A DNA stretch of 64,000 nt from Prosapia bicincta (GCA_036971475.1 JBAIZL010000010.1:3860469-3924468), one strand, 5' to 3'; shown: positions 23,780 through 35,439, numbered from the stretch's first letter. Notes: generated by a model from the sequence alone, not told the origin. Translations and numbers: made by a program.

Positions 23780-26200
23780 CAGTCTCACTAATCCGGACTT
23801 GATGGGACCGGACCCTGTCCGGATCAACGAAAGTCCGGATTAGACGGAAAAAGCCAAACAAATGCATACAATATGTGTTTTAGGCGGGGAAACATATTGA
23901 AATAGTAGTGTTAGTGAAACTCAGGCCTAAATATAGTTATACAGTACAGTATTTCATAGCTTATTTAGCAAAAAATCCTGTAATTGTAACAGAAAAGGTA
24001 TGACATGAATAAATATCAAAGCATCTTTCTTGTTGAATAAATGTATTCACATAAAGTTATTTACACTATACTGTATAAACGCACAAAAAACTCTAACAAA
24101 AATGAAACTGAAACAAAAATAAACTTTAAAAAACTTAGTGAAAAAAGTCCGTAATATTCTTTTGTTTTAACGATGAATGACGTCGTTTCACAGTACGATC
24201 TCGTAGGCGTTTCAAGGTCAGTAGCTCCGCAGTTGAGTATCAGTTTGTTTCTCAAAGTAGGTCATCAACCCCTCCAGCATTACAGCCGCCCCATCACGAA
24301 TTGGGCTGACAGGTTCGTCTGTGTAGTCTTCCTCTTCCGAGCTGTCATTTTCTGCGTTTGCAGTGCACACTGTGACGATTGAGCACTTGATAACCAATGT
24401 CATTATCACTGATAATCAACTCGGCCCAACCCTCCAATTGTTGAAAAATCTGAACAAATTCCGCGTCGTCATTAGTGGGTTGACTGTCGGTTTTTCACTT
24501 TCCTGTGGCATTTCAGGCCACAATTTTTTGCAGCTCTTTTGGAGTGTAGACGGTTGAATTTCCTCCCACGATTCTGCAGCCATGTAAATGACATCCTTTA
24601 TAGTCACTTTTTTAAGAATTTCAATAAATTGTGTAGCTGGACCTGCTTCTTGTTGTTACAAAAGCGATAAAATTAACTTTTTCCTATATCGCCGTTTTAT
24701 CGCCTCTATCACGCTTTGGTCCATCGGCTGAATGAGAGCCGTGACGATAAGAGGAAGACATTTAACAAAAATGTCACCATGACACAATTATTCATTTGGG
24801 TGGCATGGGGCATTATAAATTAATCGCTTTTCGAGGGAGTTTTTTTCTCTTTTAAAAACTTTTCTGTTGTTGGAACAAAGTTTTCAAAGAACTTCAGTCC
24901 TTAAAAATTTGACTGTTCATCCACGCTGATTTTTGGAACTTGTATTGGGCCTGTAGAACACTTAAATTTACATTTTTAAAAACCCTAGGCTTTGCGGATT
25001 TCCCTATCACCAAGTGGAAATTTTAGATCGCCAGAAGCATTACTGCAGGGCAGCAAAGTCATACGTTCTTTCTTAACTTTATGGCCTTTTGCTACTGAAT
25101 CTAATTTGGAAGCTAAAGTTTTTTTTGGGAACATTTTATAATTTAATTCGCTTTTGTCAGCGTTGAACACCTGACAAGGTTGTAAGTTTTCATCTCTGAG
25201 AAACTTGCCAAATTTGTCTTTGAATTTTTCACTGGCATCACTGTCCCCTGACAAAATTTCACCACTTATTCCGAGTTGACGGATGCCGTGTCGTTCCTTC
25301 CACCCGTGACAGCCAACCTACACTGGCAGTAAAATTAGGGCCTCCTTTTAACTTTACATTCAGTTTCAGCGCGATCGTTTGCAAATTTACACTCGATAAT
25401 GGAACACCCTGTTCCCGTTGTTGGCAAAACCAAACATACAAAGCATCATCTAAGGTTTCATTTTTTGGTTTTTTTAAAGTGCTTCTGCCGCCTAAACTGT
25501 CTTTACTAACCATTTTTGCAAAAAAATCTTCAATTTCCTGTCGCTTTTTCTCCAATCGGAAACAGTTTGTTTTCCCACGCCTAACTCTTTTGCAATTTTA
25601 GTAGGTACGAAATAAATACACCTCCATCAATACGAAATAAAGCTTGGAGTTTTTATTTCTATTGTCACTGTCACTGACTTACGTTTAGTCGCCATTTTCA
25701 CTGAACACTGAACGAGACGTAAATAAAAAAAACAGATCAATATCTCACTACAATTAAATGACAACCGAGCAGAAATCTTGGGAGAAGCAGTAAAGGTGGC
25801 ATCCGTCCGACAACACAACTGACCTGACGCCAGACGGAAAGACTGTCTATCCGTTTAGTCAGCGGTCCTTTATGTTTCGTTTATCGCTAGATGTCTCTAA
25901 TGTCCCGTGCGTTATAGTGTTGGGAGATCTAATGTGTTTTCAAAGACGTTTTTCCTACTTTAATAGACAAAAGAAAACAAATAATATGGTAAATTAATAT
26001 TTTAATGAATAAATTATATTATTTGTCTATTAGAGTAGGAAAACCCCTTTGAAAAATAACAAATATAGACGTATAAAAATAAATATTTTTGTGGACGGCA
26101 GACTGATTGTGCACTGTAAAATACTATAACTAAACAAAAATTTTAGGCCGTCCGGATTAGCCGGACGTCCGGATCATCGGAGACCGGATTAGCGAGACTG
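23780..26200 (-). mobile_element. Tigger/pogo DNA transposon inside the hAT
   Basis: The terminal inverted repeats cagtctcactaatccgg and ccggattagcgagactg are flanked by TA on both sides (23778-23779 and 26201-26202). The symmetry extends five bases further (cagta/tactg), so either the target was the palindrome cagtactg or the ends start at 23775 and 26205. A broken transposase lies between them on the minus strand. Length is about 2.4 kb, normal for Tigger. Confidence 0.88.
24140..25694 (-). pseudogene. Tigger transposase, broken
   Basis: Starts at an ATG (25694) with MATKRKSVTV. A helix-turn-helix segment follows after a frameshift, then a CENP-B-type DNA-binding part (25259-25555) with DDALYVWFCQQREQGVPLSS and FTASVGWLSR. 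The DDE region begins FNADKSELNYKMFPKKTLAS (24985-25254), corresponding to the first catalytic Asp block NADETGL; the usual Glu-Thr-Gly is altered. Further down are a W.NSQIF segment, a Q.MDQ block at about 24720 and an acidic C-terminus ending in a K.K.ITDFF-type tail near 24140. Frameshifts at several points make it inactive. Gene and ends agree in orientation. Confidence 0.85.
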
Positions 26201-27016
26201 TACTGTATATATATATATATATATACATTTATATATATATATTTTTTTTTGTTAATTAAGGGGATGTCAAACCCATCTTTACCGACATACTTACAAACTT
26301 GAATCAATTTTTTGAAAACAAAGGCGTTGTTATGCTTTCGGAAACCATCCAAAGATTATTCATACCAAATTTCAAGTTAATCGGACAAAAACTTTCCGAG
26401 ATTTCTCTCGTTTCCATTTTTGAACTACTAAAAATGTAAACAAGATAATTCTCCAAAAGTTTTTGCCCGATTGAATTGAAATTTGGAATGGATAATCTTT
26501 AGATAGTTTGCGAAAGCATAACAAGACCCTATTTTCAAAACAGGAAATAGTAGTTTTAAAAAAGTGTAAATAAAAAATAAATTTATCCATATCGGAAAAA
26601 AAATTTTTCCCAAATGTATATATATTCATAATTTTAAGTATGTTGTACACAAAACAATCTTTGTAATTTTTTAGATGAAATAGTTACTTAAACCCTCCAA
26701 TATACCCATATTTATATATTAATCAAACACACAAAAAATCGGAGCAATTCCCAAAATAACCTCAAATACCCCTATCTCTCTCTGTATAACAAATTCTTTC
26801 TGTGTGTGTGTGTGTATATATATACATACACAATTTTATTACTACATTCTTCTAAATAAAAATATCCCTTCGATAAATAAGAACAATATGTTTGGCGAAA
26901 TAAAGTATAAAAGGAAAAGTAACAAACTTATTCACAAACGATAACGCTGAGGCATTATAAATATATAATTTAAAACAGCATAGGTTATTCAAATACAAGA
27001 ATATTTATTATTTTAT

Positions 27017-27061
27017 ATCCAAAGCTTTTCGTTGGCAAACAGTACCAACATCATCAGGAAT
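27017..27061 (-). ncRNA. Hammerhead ribozyme (PLE-B, left arm)
   Basis: Minus strand: stem I ATTC with GGAT (four pairs, one G-U), core CTGATGA, one extra T, stem II GTTGG/CCAAC with a 9-nt loop, GAA, AAGCTT as a two-pair stem III, then T as the cleavage nucleotide. Core bases are canonical. Confidence 0.75.
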
Positions 27062-27111
27062 GAAAATTACAATAATTTTCATTGTTGTAATTTATGATTA
27101 TTGTAATTTTC

Positions 27112-27156
27112 ATTCCTGATGATGTTGGTACTGTTTGCCAACGAAAAGCTTTGGAT
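27112..27156 (+). ncRNA. Hammerhead ribozyme (PLE-B, right arm)
   Basis: Identical to the left-arm motif but on the plus strand: ATTC, CTGATGA, T, GTTGG/CCAAC, GAA-AAGCTT-T, GGAT. The two ribozymes point outward from the centre of the inverted repeat. Confidence 0.75.
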
Positions 27157-28083
27157 ATAAAATAATAAATATTCTTGTATTTGAATAACCTATGTTGTTT
27201 TAAATTATTAAACAAGAAAACGTATTTTATATTTAAATATATAATTATATAGCATACTTACCATTTTAAAGAAAAAATGTATCTGCACACTTTATAAGAG
27301 TCAAATAAAATTAAAATCTATGAGTGGTAAAAGCACAGAATAGTTATAAACACAAGGTGTTTCTTTCATGTTTCGTCAAGTTTCGAGAACGTGTCATCAA
27401 ACAAGTGTGTCGAGTCATCAGCTGTTTTTTTATGTGTACGAATATGGGATATATGGTCAGATTGCAAAGCGTCACGGACAAAGTTCTATTATATTACTTG
27501 CGACACTAACGCTTTAACGCGCGTTCCATCGGAAACTATTTCTTACCAGTAAAAAGCGGGAAAATTGAATTTGAGTGACTGTAGGTTCATAACTATGCAT
27601 CTTTTTAGAATTTATTTATAACTATTAGCTTATCAGTAGTCAATTTATATTTACAAATTCTTTTATTTCTGTAAAAATTTTGTAGTTTATTAGTCGGTAG
27701 ACATGCTATCAACTCACAAATATTTAAAAAATTAGAAATAACTTATATCACACTTGGCAAAAAAATACGTTGAATAGTGATAAAGTGATATCCCTAAAAT
27801 ATTTGCTACTAGGAAAGTAATTATATGATTTAAATAAGTGCGTCATCTTTCTTTTTTTTTTGTTCGAAAATGTTATCATGGTTAGATGAAGGATTTCATT
27901 TTTGTAGTGAGTATTAATGGCTAAATTGGACTAATTAGGCATTCGAAACAGTTTATTTTTGTAATAACATTCCAAAGATTTAACAGATGACATTAAAATA
28001 TTTGTTTAAATTACTTTTTCTAAAAATTCTAATCTAAAGATCTCCCCCATCGCCCCTACCATGGATCTGCGCCTGTTTCCCAC

Positions 28084-28420
28084 CTGATATTTCCACACAT
28101 ATTTCAAGATTGTTTGTTATTTCATACCGAAGCTATTTTATCATCTAATTTATGTAATATCGACCATCTCATACAAGTTTGTCTTTTGACAGCCCTTATC
28201 ATGTTAGTAGGAATGTATTTATTTTCTTATAGGCTTATAGGAGGCTTACAGGAAACTTATAGAAAATTATTTGTACTGATACTCTACCTCCCGTCTCGCT
28301 TACTGCGGTCTTTCAAGGCCAAGTGCATGGTCACTAAGAATCTATATTTCACTACTTTTTGTTCCTGTTTGCTCCCTGCTCAGTCTATGAAATTTATTAC
28401 ATTTGTTGGCTTTTAGTTAT
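28084..28420. repeat. Interspersed repeat copy, right flank of the hAT
   Basis: Aligns by eye with about 32300-32615: ttatttcataccgaagcta, a run of TTATAGG-type phrases, then ggccaagtgcatggt (ggctaagtgcatggt in the other copy). The left flank of the hAT (about 23355-23450) continues the same similarity, so the hAT split one repeat copy. The repeat family is not recognised. Confidence 0.6.
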
Positions 28421-29119
28421 AAGTAATTCATTACTATAATCAATAATGGTTTTTATATTACAAAAGTAAATATTTATGAAAGATCAGATACAAAGATCAG
28501 ATATAATTTTATTTATAAACATTTTAAATATTATTTTTTAACATTTTTTTTTAATTTGGGGGATGAAGGTCATTACAACAATAAAGGCTCTGGTAAATGT
28601 TACATAATACCTATGCCTCAACTTTATGTGTTTGTTTCTTATAGAAATGTTTTATAACACGTTATTGTAAGGAAAAGTCTACAATCCCCATTTTACAATT
28701 AAAAACCAGCAATAGATCATAATAAAAATAATCATATTTAAAATTGTCTTAGTTTTGAAGAAATCCAAAAAATATTTAACTTAAATTTTCATACATTTAT
28801 TAGGCTCTTAAAAACTATTTTGATCAAAGTTAATGTAGAATTGGAATTCCCTCTGGAGATTCATCACCATCAAATCATTGTAACTTATAATTAATCAATC
28901 CAGAACTTTATTTGTGAATATTAGTGTCTATTCTACTTATTGATAAATTCATTTAACAATTGAATGTATCTTCTTAGATCCCAAAGAAGTTTTTACATTC
29001 TATAAATCGTTGATACCGATAGTATACAAGCTAAACCCTATATATCAATAAATGTTGAAAGTTTAAGGTATATAAAAAAAGTGACCATCCTCTCATTACC
29101 AGGAGCAAAATTTTATCCG

Positions 29120-29425
29120 TAAAAAATGTGTAGTGCAAAAAGGAATGAAACTGATCATCAATCATGTGCTATCAAGGCTTTGGGCAAGTTCAATAAGGAA
29201 TTTGTTGCAAATAAACTCATTTTATTCATCGTTTTTGAAACTCTATCTGTTACAACTTTTTCTGCTGAAAGATCATTTTCAACTTTACAGAGATTCAAAG
29301 CTTATTTGACAATCTCATTTGGATAAGATCAATTAACAGAATTATAGCTTTCATGTCTACTCACTATGATATCCCTACGAAAAAAATTAATTGTTTGCTT
29401 CAAATAACTGATTACTAAACTTTAA
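29120..29425 (+). pseudogene. hAT transposase C-terminal (dimerisation) remnant
   Basis: The ORF at 29126-29326 contains VTTFSAERSFSTLQRFKAYL, the conserved C-terminal dimerisation motif of hAT transposases (usually ..SAERSFS.LK.IK.YLR). The next residues continue in a shifted frame as INRIIAFMSTHYDIPT, matching the usual RLN.LAL...Y.IP continuation. Only this end is present, with a frameshift at about 29325. It may be a relic of an autonomous relative of the hAT at 23459-28075, but I saw no shared ends. Confidence 0.7.
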
Positions 29426-30041
29426 TTTAATATAATTGTAAACATCTTCACATATTAAAGCTCAGTTTTTGTAATTCTACTTTTAATATCATCTTGAGAA
29501 AAATATTGTTGCATAGTTCCAAAGTTCTCCAATATTGGCTACAATCCCGGTATCTAAGCTCCAAATAAATCCTGGATACAGCAGTGAGTAATATAGTAAC
29601 AGAGTTTAACACAAAATAACATGAAGTAGCTTTTTACTCATATTTAATTTTATTCGAGGACTTGTTGGTAGTTTAATGCTTGTTTTTTTAAATTAAAATT
29701 GTTATACATTTTCGCTTTGTTAATCCAATTTATTTTGAAAAGGTCATTAATTCTTTTGCAAATGAATGTACCTGAATGTTTTGAGGTAAAAATAAGTAAT
29801 TAGTAATATTTTTCTTACTAGATATTTAACAAATAGCATTTGTTTGGTTGGTAGTTTAAAGGTGATTAGGTAATATGAATATTATCAGTTATGAAAAATT
29901 GGGAAAGATTGTAGGGTTAACAGATAAGTTTAAGGCAGGGACATAAAATCAACTGCTCTGACATGGATTATAGCATATGTATGACATATAGATTATGTTA
30001 CTACCTGTGCACAGTTCTATAACTGAAGTAGACATACTACA

Positions 30042-30270
30042 GTAAAACCTCTCATATCTGGCCCTTTCATATTCAGACTTCCGATATCCGAACATAATAG
30101 GAAAATAAAGTAAGCGTCTATATTCCGCAAGGCGCCATGGCGTCAGGTCAGTTCCTTTGTGCCACCAGTCAGCGCTTTGTTCTTTACCGACTCAGCCAGT
30201 TGTGTTTGAATCTCCGTATCCTTCAGTTTACATATATTCTACAGGACTTTATATAATTAGGTAATTTAGT
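30042..30270. mobile_element. Tigger-like left end
   Basis: Begins after TA with cagtaaaacctctcatatct, a typical Tigger end, followed by repeated tccgatatccga-like words. The gcgtcaggtcagt segment is also seen near the 5' end of the Tigger at about 25820. No matching right end was found, so the element is broken or truncated. Confidence 0.5.
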
Positions 30271-30799
30271 TACTAACTGGTGCACAACACAAAAATTAGC
30301 AGTTGGTCATCATTGCGAAAGATTTACGGAAGAAAAATTTGTTAATAATATAGAAGAAAGAGCATGTTATATTTATCTCACTATACACATTTTTTTCACG
30401 AACTCCAAGATCTCGCTTGGATGTCATGGTCACACTTACTATCCAGGCTACCAAAAAATGTGAGCTCATTGCATTCACAACAACTGAATGAAAAGAATAT
30501 AACAAAATGAATGGAGGCTGTTCAGATTTCGCATAGCCTTTTCAAGAAAGATGATGACACATATTTACTATTATTTAGGAATTACAACTGGAATTCATAA
30601 AAAAAACAAAGACAGTAAGTTCCAACAGCTTATCGTGTAACTCTTCTACAACTTTGGGATGTTATACAAAACAAGTCACTTGGAATGTGCACAAGGTTTC
30701 TGTTGATTCATGACAAGTAATAGAAATTTATATTAAATTTTTCTATAAAAATGTAATAGAGTGTAGCAAATTTTTAAGTGTTGATAGCTTCAAAAGTGT

Positions 30800-31640
30800 T
30801 AAATACATCAATAACTGATGACAAAGAGAAAAGTAAAAGAAATTATTATGAAGAATCGCCAAATTACAATCAGAGAAAACACTTGTGGCATTCAAATATC
30901 AATCAAACCATGCCATATTTTTGGAAATAATGAGTTTAAAACATTACCATCATTTTAAATTTGTTCAAAAAGTGTTAAATTTAAGCAAAAACAGCAGAAA
31001 AGGAAGTTTCTCATGAGTCACTAGATTACGTCAACAATGATTCAGAATTACAAAACATAAAATTAGTGATGAAACATGGGTTTACAAATATAATGTTGAA
31101 AATATTCAACTGTCACATTGGACAAAAAACTTGACATGTGTGGTAAAGTGTGAAATTTATTCTAAACATCTTCTTCAATTTTAACAGCATAGAGTAGTAT
31201 GAAATATTACCACAAGGCCAAACAATCTACAAAAAAAATACTACTTTCTTGTACTAAGTTGTACTACTACATTCAATGCTGTCGCGTGACAATGCAAAAA
31301 GTATCATATCTGTAGCAAAATAATTTACAGCTGTTGCCCCATGATAATGCATCTAATAATTTGTTTGTAATTCTTGAATGTTTGGCCAAAAATCATTGTA
31401 ATGATGCTCCAGTCTCCATATTCACCAGAGATGACTGTGAATTTGTTCTTTTTTCCAAAAATAAAATGAACCTGTAAGGTTTACAAGCAAAGATAGAAAG
31501 TGCATTGCTAAGGAAAGCTAAAAACTATACTACATAACGAGCTTCAGAAGTGTTTCAAGCTCTGGAAAAAGATATGGCATAAATGTGTAATATCTAACAA
31601 AGATTACTTTTAAATAAATCAAATGTAGAAGAATAAATAA
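30800..31640 (+). pseudogene. Heavily decayed mariner transposase
   Basis: Plus-strand fragments follow the mariner order. VKEIIMKNRQITIRE (about 30832) matches the second helix-turn-helix region. SDETWVYKYNVEN (about 31055) is the first catalytic Asp block, normally GDESWVYGYD. Next come LPQGQTIYKKYY-like residues (about 31210), LLPHDNASNN (about 31330; second Asp block HHDNAPAH) and a remnant of the third Asp block at about 31420. Stops and frameshifts are frequent. It is older than the mariner at 49738. Confidence 0.7.
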
Positions 31641-31911
31641 AACTCTTTCCAAATAATATAAGATCACGTTATTTATTGTACAAATCTCGTAAATTTGTTT
31701 CCTTTATAAAACTCCAAAATGTATGAAAATTGTCATTCACAAAATTTAAGTTATCAAAAATGTAATAAAATTTCCACAACCCATAATCGAAACTACCTTT
31801 CAGTTACACGAACAAACCAAACCTTGTCAATAAAACCAACTTGTACAGGTTATTTCAATACCACATATACCAAATATTAAGTTAATTTTTTTAATATTGT
31901 AAATAACTTAC

Positions 31912-32015
31912 ATTGGTTCAACTGATGAAGATGTAAATGTAACAGTAACAGGAGAAGAGCCTCTGCTAGAATTGACCACAGATGTTTCAAATACACAGTC
32001 AGTGGTGTTAGGCAA
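31912..32015 (-). CDS. LSF/CP2 gene, likely exon after the DNA-binding domain
   Basis: A 104-bp minus-strand exon bounded by an acceptor (gttcacag) and a donor (gtaagt at 31906-31911). It reads LPNTTDCVFETSVVNSSRGS then SPVTVTFTSSSVEP: a serine/threonine-rich linker like the one after the DNA-binding domain in LSF proteins. Phase 0 at the start fits the end of the exon at 39970; it ends in phase 2. It is less certain than the others because the linker is poorly conserved and the intron before it is 7.9 kb. Confidence 0.55.
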
Positions 32016-32224
32016 CTGTGAACATCATTAATTCATGGCAATAAAACAATTACAAATACAAACCATAGGAGGTGGAGTGCCTGGTAAAAAAGTGATTAAA
32101 CATATATGTATTATTTATGTTTGGTACTTTTTAAATCATGTAATAACACTAAATGGAAAACTAGTCCGGAACCAGAACTACTGTTGTATGCAGCTAAACC
32201 ATGCACTTGCTCACTCCCGCTTTC

Positions 32225-32615
32225 TTGTGTACTAACTACTACTTCTGAAAACATGTTACATTTTCCAAATGTCCAATACATCAACAGCTTCTGCATCAAA
32301 TATGTCTACTCATATTACAAAATGGTTTTTTATTACATACCGAAGCTAATTTATCAAATACCAACCGTCTGATGCAAGTCAGCTTATAAAGTTCACTGAA
32401 TTGTTATTTGCCTATAAGCCTATATATTGCAGAAGGCTATTATTAGCAACACATTATTAACTGACTGTATTAGTTTTATAATTACTAACCATGAGTGTTT
32501 TGATAGTCATTATCATCTTTGTAGGAAAGTATTCATATTGAATCAAAGCCGCCCTCTACTTTCTGTTTCGTCTATTAAGACCTCTTAAGGCTAAGTGCAT
32601 GGTTAAATGGTTGCA
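32225..32615. repeat. Interspersed repeat copy lacking the hAT insertion
   Basis: Contains catcaacagcttctgcatc where the hAT-bearing copy has catcaacagctttcccac followed by the element. Downstream similarity (cataccgaagct, ctaagtgcatggtt) continues to about 32615. It serves as an approximate empty-site relative. Confidence 0.6.
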
Positions 32616-32777
32616 ACAGTACATCTAGTAAACCTGACAACTGGGGCAAACAATAGAATGGTGAACTTCTATGTGAATTCAATGTGGCAATTTATAATAA
32701 ATAGCTATAATCATGGTAATAGCAACAAACTACATAATAGTTCAACAAAAAAAGTAAATATTAAAAAATAAACTTTC

Positions 32778-32925
<148 letters not shown>

Positions 32926-32941
32926 CATCCCATTATAACTA

Positions 32942-33082
32942 CTATTTTATTAAAATATATATTAGGTTAGTTGTAGTAGAGTTTAAAGCTTATTTAGGAA
33001 TTTTTGGACTAGATAGGAGACTGCAATCTCTTAGAAATAAATAGACACATATCAAAACGTTTTACACTATTGAAATAGTGTG
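32942..33082 (-). mobile_element. PLE-A-type terminal sequence, minus orientation
   Basis: The reverse complement reads gtctatttatttctaagaga, gtctcctatctagtccaaaa and aattcctaaataagc, closely matching 53430-53540 at the end of the PLE fragment there. It lies between two (AT)n tracts. Confidence 0.65.
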
Positions 33083-33155
33083 ATCGATATATATATATAT
33101 ATTTAAGATCAAATAATATATACAAATACAGGAATATTTAATTTATTGAATAATA

Positions 33156-33202
33156 AACTCAAAGCTTTTCGTTGGTTTACATTACCAACATCCTCAGGAG
33201 TT
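33156..33202 (-). ncRNA. Hammerhead ribozyme (PLE-B variant, left arm)
   Basis: Minus strand: stem I AACTC/GAGTT (five pairs), core CTGAGGA (position 7 is G, a position known to tolerate any base), extra T, stem II GTTGGT/ACCAAC (six pairs), GAA, AAGCTT, T. Stem I differs from the 27-kb copy on both strands, so pairing is kept by compensating changes. Confidence 0.78.
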
Positions 33203-33286
33203 ACAATACTAAGAATGATTAAAAAAAACTGTCTAATAGAGACAGTGTCTGATAGAGACAGTTTTTTTTATCATTCTTAGTATTGT

Positions 33287-33333
33287 AACTCCTGAGGATG
33301 TTGGTAATGTAAACCAACGAAAAGCTTTGAGTT
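33287..33333 (+). ncRNA. Hammerhead ribozyme (PLE-B variant, right arm)
   Basis: Plus-strand mirror of the left-arm motif: AACTC, CTGAGGA, T, GTTGGT/ACCAAC, GAA-AAGCTT-T, GAGTT. Confidence 0.78.
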
Positions 33334-33415
33334 TATTATTCAATAAATTAAATATTCCTGTATTTGTGTATATTAATTGATCTTAAAAATATTCTAACAG
33401 GAAAACACATTTGAT

Positions 33416-33420
<5 letters not shown>

Positions 33421-33468
<48 letters not shown>
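33421..33468. repeat. (AT)n microsatellite
   Basis: Pure TA repeat immediately beyond the right arm of the PLE-B pair. Confidence 0.95.
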
Positions 33469-33469
<1 letters not shown>

Positions 33470-33471
<2 letters not shown>

Positions 33472-34344
33472 AAACATAACACCAGGTTATTTTTGTTGTC
33501 TGTCAACATAACAAAACTAGTGTCAGTTTTAAATATCTTGTTATTATTAGTTCAGATTTGTCACACAGTTAGTGTATAATCATAATAATAATCATTATGA
33601 ATTTTAGTTGAAAAATATTTGTTTTTTTTACATTTAATAATATTTTTTTTTAAATTAAATTTAAAGTTTTTTTGCAATACGTTCAGTTATAACAATATTG
33701 CTTTATACCCAGATTTTGTAAAATTATTTTTTTTTAATATAGCTCTATTGGTATGCATATTATTATTATTTATCGAGCGAAATAATTAATTTATTATGTC
33801 TCTTTCATCTCTTTCAATTATCACATACTTATTCAGTAATATATTGCTACCAAAACCTCTTTGAATTAATTGCTTTATACAATTTATTAACCAAGTCCAT
33901 TTCAAATCAATCTTATACACTAATATTTAAAACCAGATCTTTGTATGAGATACGTTAATACGAATTCTGGATCAAAACAATTGTTAAAATATTATTATTA
34001 TTATTAGTAATTAAATTATTAAATTTTGTTTTGTTTAATAAATTTAATTAGTTACTTCACTACTGTTAAATACTGAGTCCATAAATCAAATTAGCAAGAG
34101 CTGCTAATAGTTAAGAAACAAAACTTCTACTTGGGGTTTTGTAGTCTCCCTTTCTTCGAGGTAATATGATCTTTCCGGCAAATGGTAAAAGGTATTGCAT
34201 TTTGTATCTTTTTTATCTTGACATTTCTAATTAGTTCCTTATGTTATTTGACAATTATATTTTTAAAAATAACTGACTTGGGTTATAATGTTTCAACAAT
34301 TTAGCAACTATCTAGGTTTAATGACAATTTAGCAACTATCTCTC
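33470..34344. other. AT-rich intronic stretch, no feature recognised
   Basis: Low-complexity AT-rich sequence inside the presumed LSF intron; no ORF or transposon motif seen. Confidence 0.4.
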
Positions 34345-34645
34345 CCTTCAACACATAACCCAAACGTGTTTGTTAGCCAACCCTTGTGACTGTACCCAAC
34401 TGAATAATCGATCTAACTTATTATAGGTACAAAACAATATTCTGTTTAAGTCTATCATTTCTTACTGTTTCACATTTACAGCCTTCTTGCAACAAAACCT
34501 ATCTCATTTCCAAACGTATTTGTTAGCCAACCCTATTGACTGTATCCAATGAAATAATTGATCTCCCTTATTATAGGCACAAAACAATATTCTGTTTGAA
34601 TCTATCATTTCTTATTGTTTCACATTTACAGCCTTCTTGCATCAA
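34345..34645. repeat. Diverged tandem duplication, two copies of about 145 bp
   Basis: caaacgtgtttgttagccaa at about 34361 recurs as caaacgtatttgttagccaa at about 34510. Both are followed by acaaaacaatattctgttt and end in cacatttacagccttcttgc. Confidence 0.85.
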
Positions 34646-35439
34646 GACTTAACTTTTTTCTAAAACTCTTTCAAATTCTACTTTCACACCTCTACTCTCG
34701 TCAGATGTAGTTTTGAGACTCTCCCTTTACTTCAAAATTAAAACGGCAAACTTTAAACATCTATTTGTCCTCTATCACGGATCTACCCAATAGAAATCAC
34801 ATATTAAAACTTTTATTTTATGTTTTATACACACTTTCTTTAGCTAAATATGCCTCTCCTGAACCCATTGCGGTTTACGGAGTGTAGGAGTGTAAGTCCA
34901 GTCCGGTAGTTATGAAAATTTAATAGTAGCGGATATTAAGACTACCCCAGCAAGTGTTGAATGTTATCATTGTTTGATTGATTTGTTTCCTTCAAGAGAG
35001 TTTATTTTCTGATTTGTCAGAAAAGAATAGTTGTCTCTACTTTGAAAGGAATATTTATGGAATCTGGATATTTATAGAATAAAGAAAAAAAGATATTTAC
35101 GGCCCATTGACTTTCTATCAGATGTCTAAACATAATAGAATGATTTAGCAGTTTTTATGTTAACTGGAGTGATAAGGTCAGTATAAATTTTACTTAGTGT
35201 TGATCAGTAGGGTAAATATTTTCATAATTAGTCTATTTTGTGTACATATAAAATGAGCAATAATAGTGGCAGCCTAGAATCTAAAGCAAATTTCGAAGCC
35301 TAACAAACTTTGAATTTGTTTTTACTAACTGTGATTACACATAATAATCAATTAATAATTAATAAACCATCTTACAAAAATAACACATAAAAAAATGCCA
35401 TCCGTATTGTAACATTATTTTATTCAATAAAATACTAAT

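Larger units (their letters stand above)
26955..27205. repeat. PLE-B inverted terminal-repeat pair
   Basis: Two arms of about 110 bp (left about 26975-27087, right about 27095-27205) are almost perfect reverse complements: ttattcaaatacaagaatat on the left, and the same outward on the right. Each arm carries a hammerhead. The pair sits inside the hAT element, near the (AT)n-flanked PLE and Tigger insertions. Confidence 0.9.
23459..28075. mobile_element. hAT-type DNA transposon with 8-bp target duplication, carrying nested insertions
   Basis: The ends are near-perfect inverted repeats: caggcgcggatccagag on the left, and its counterpart gatctgcgcctg on the right (reverse complement caggcgcagatccatg). 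They are flanked by the identical 8-bp direct repeat TTTCCCAC at 23451-23458 and 28076-28083. An 8-bp duplication and this end sequence are typical of hAT elements. A paralogous repeat at about 32225-32615 appears to be the same locus type without the insertion. I see no hAT transposase inside; the 4.6 kb is mostly later nested elements, so this was a short non-autonomous hAT. Confidence 0.88.
33105..33395. repeat. PLE-B inverted terminal-repeat pair
   Basis: Two arms of about 125 bp are reverse complements: caaatacaggaatatttaat on the left, and its complement near 33345-33365 on the right. They meet at a short centre of gtctaatagagacagtgtct. (AT)n lies on both sides. Each arm contains a hammerhead. 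Confidence 0.9.

Noticed and set aside
28114..28416. 100-codon ORF as a gene
   Set aside because: It lies in an interspersed repeat shared with 32300-32615, where the frame is not kept.
29500..29600. LSF SAM-domain exon on the minus strand
   Set aside because: No reading matched the SAM signature with splice sites; I could not place this exon anywhere below 31912.
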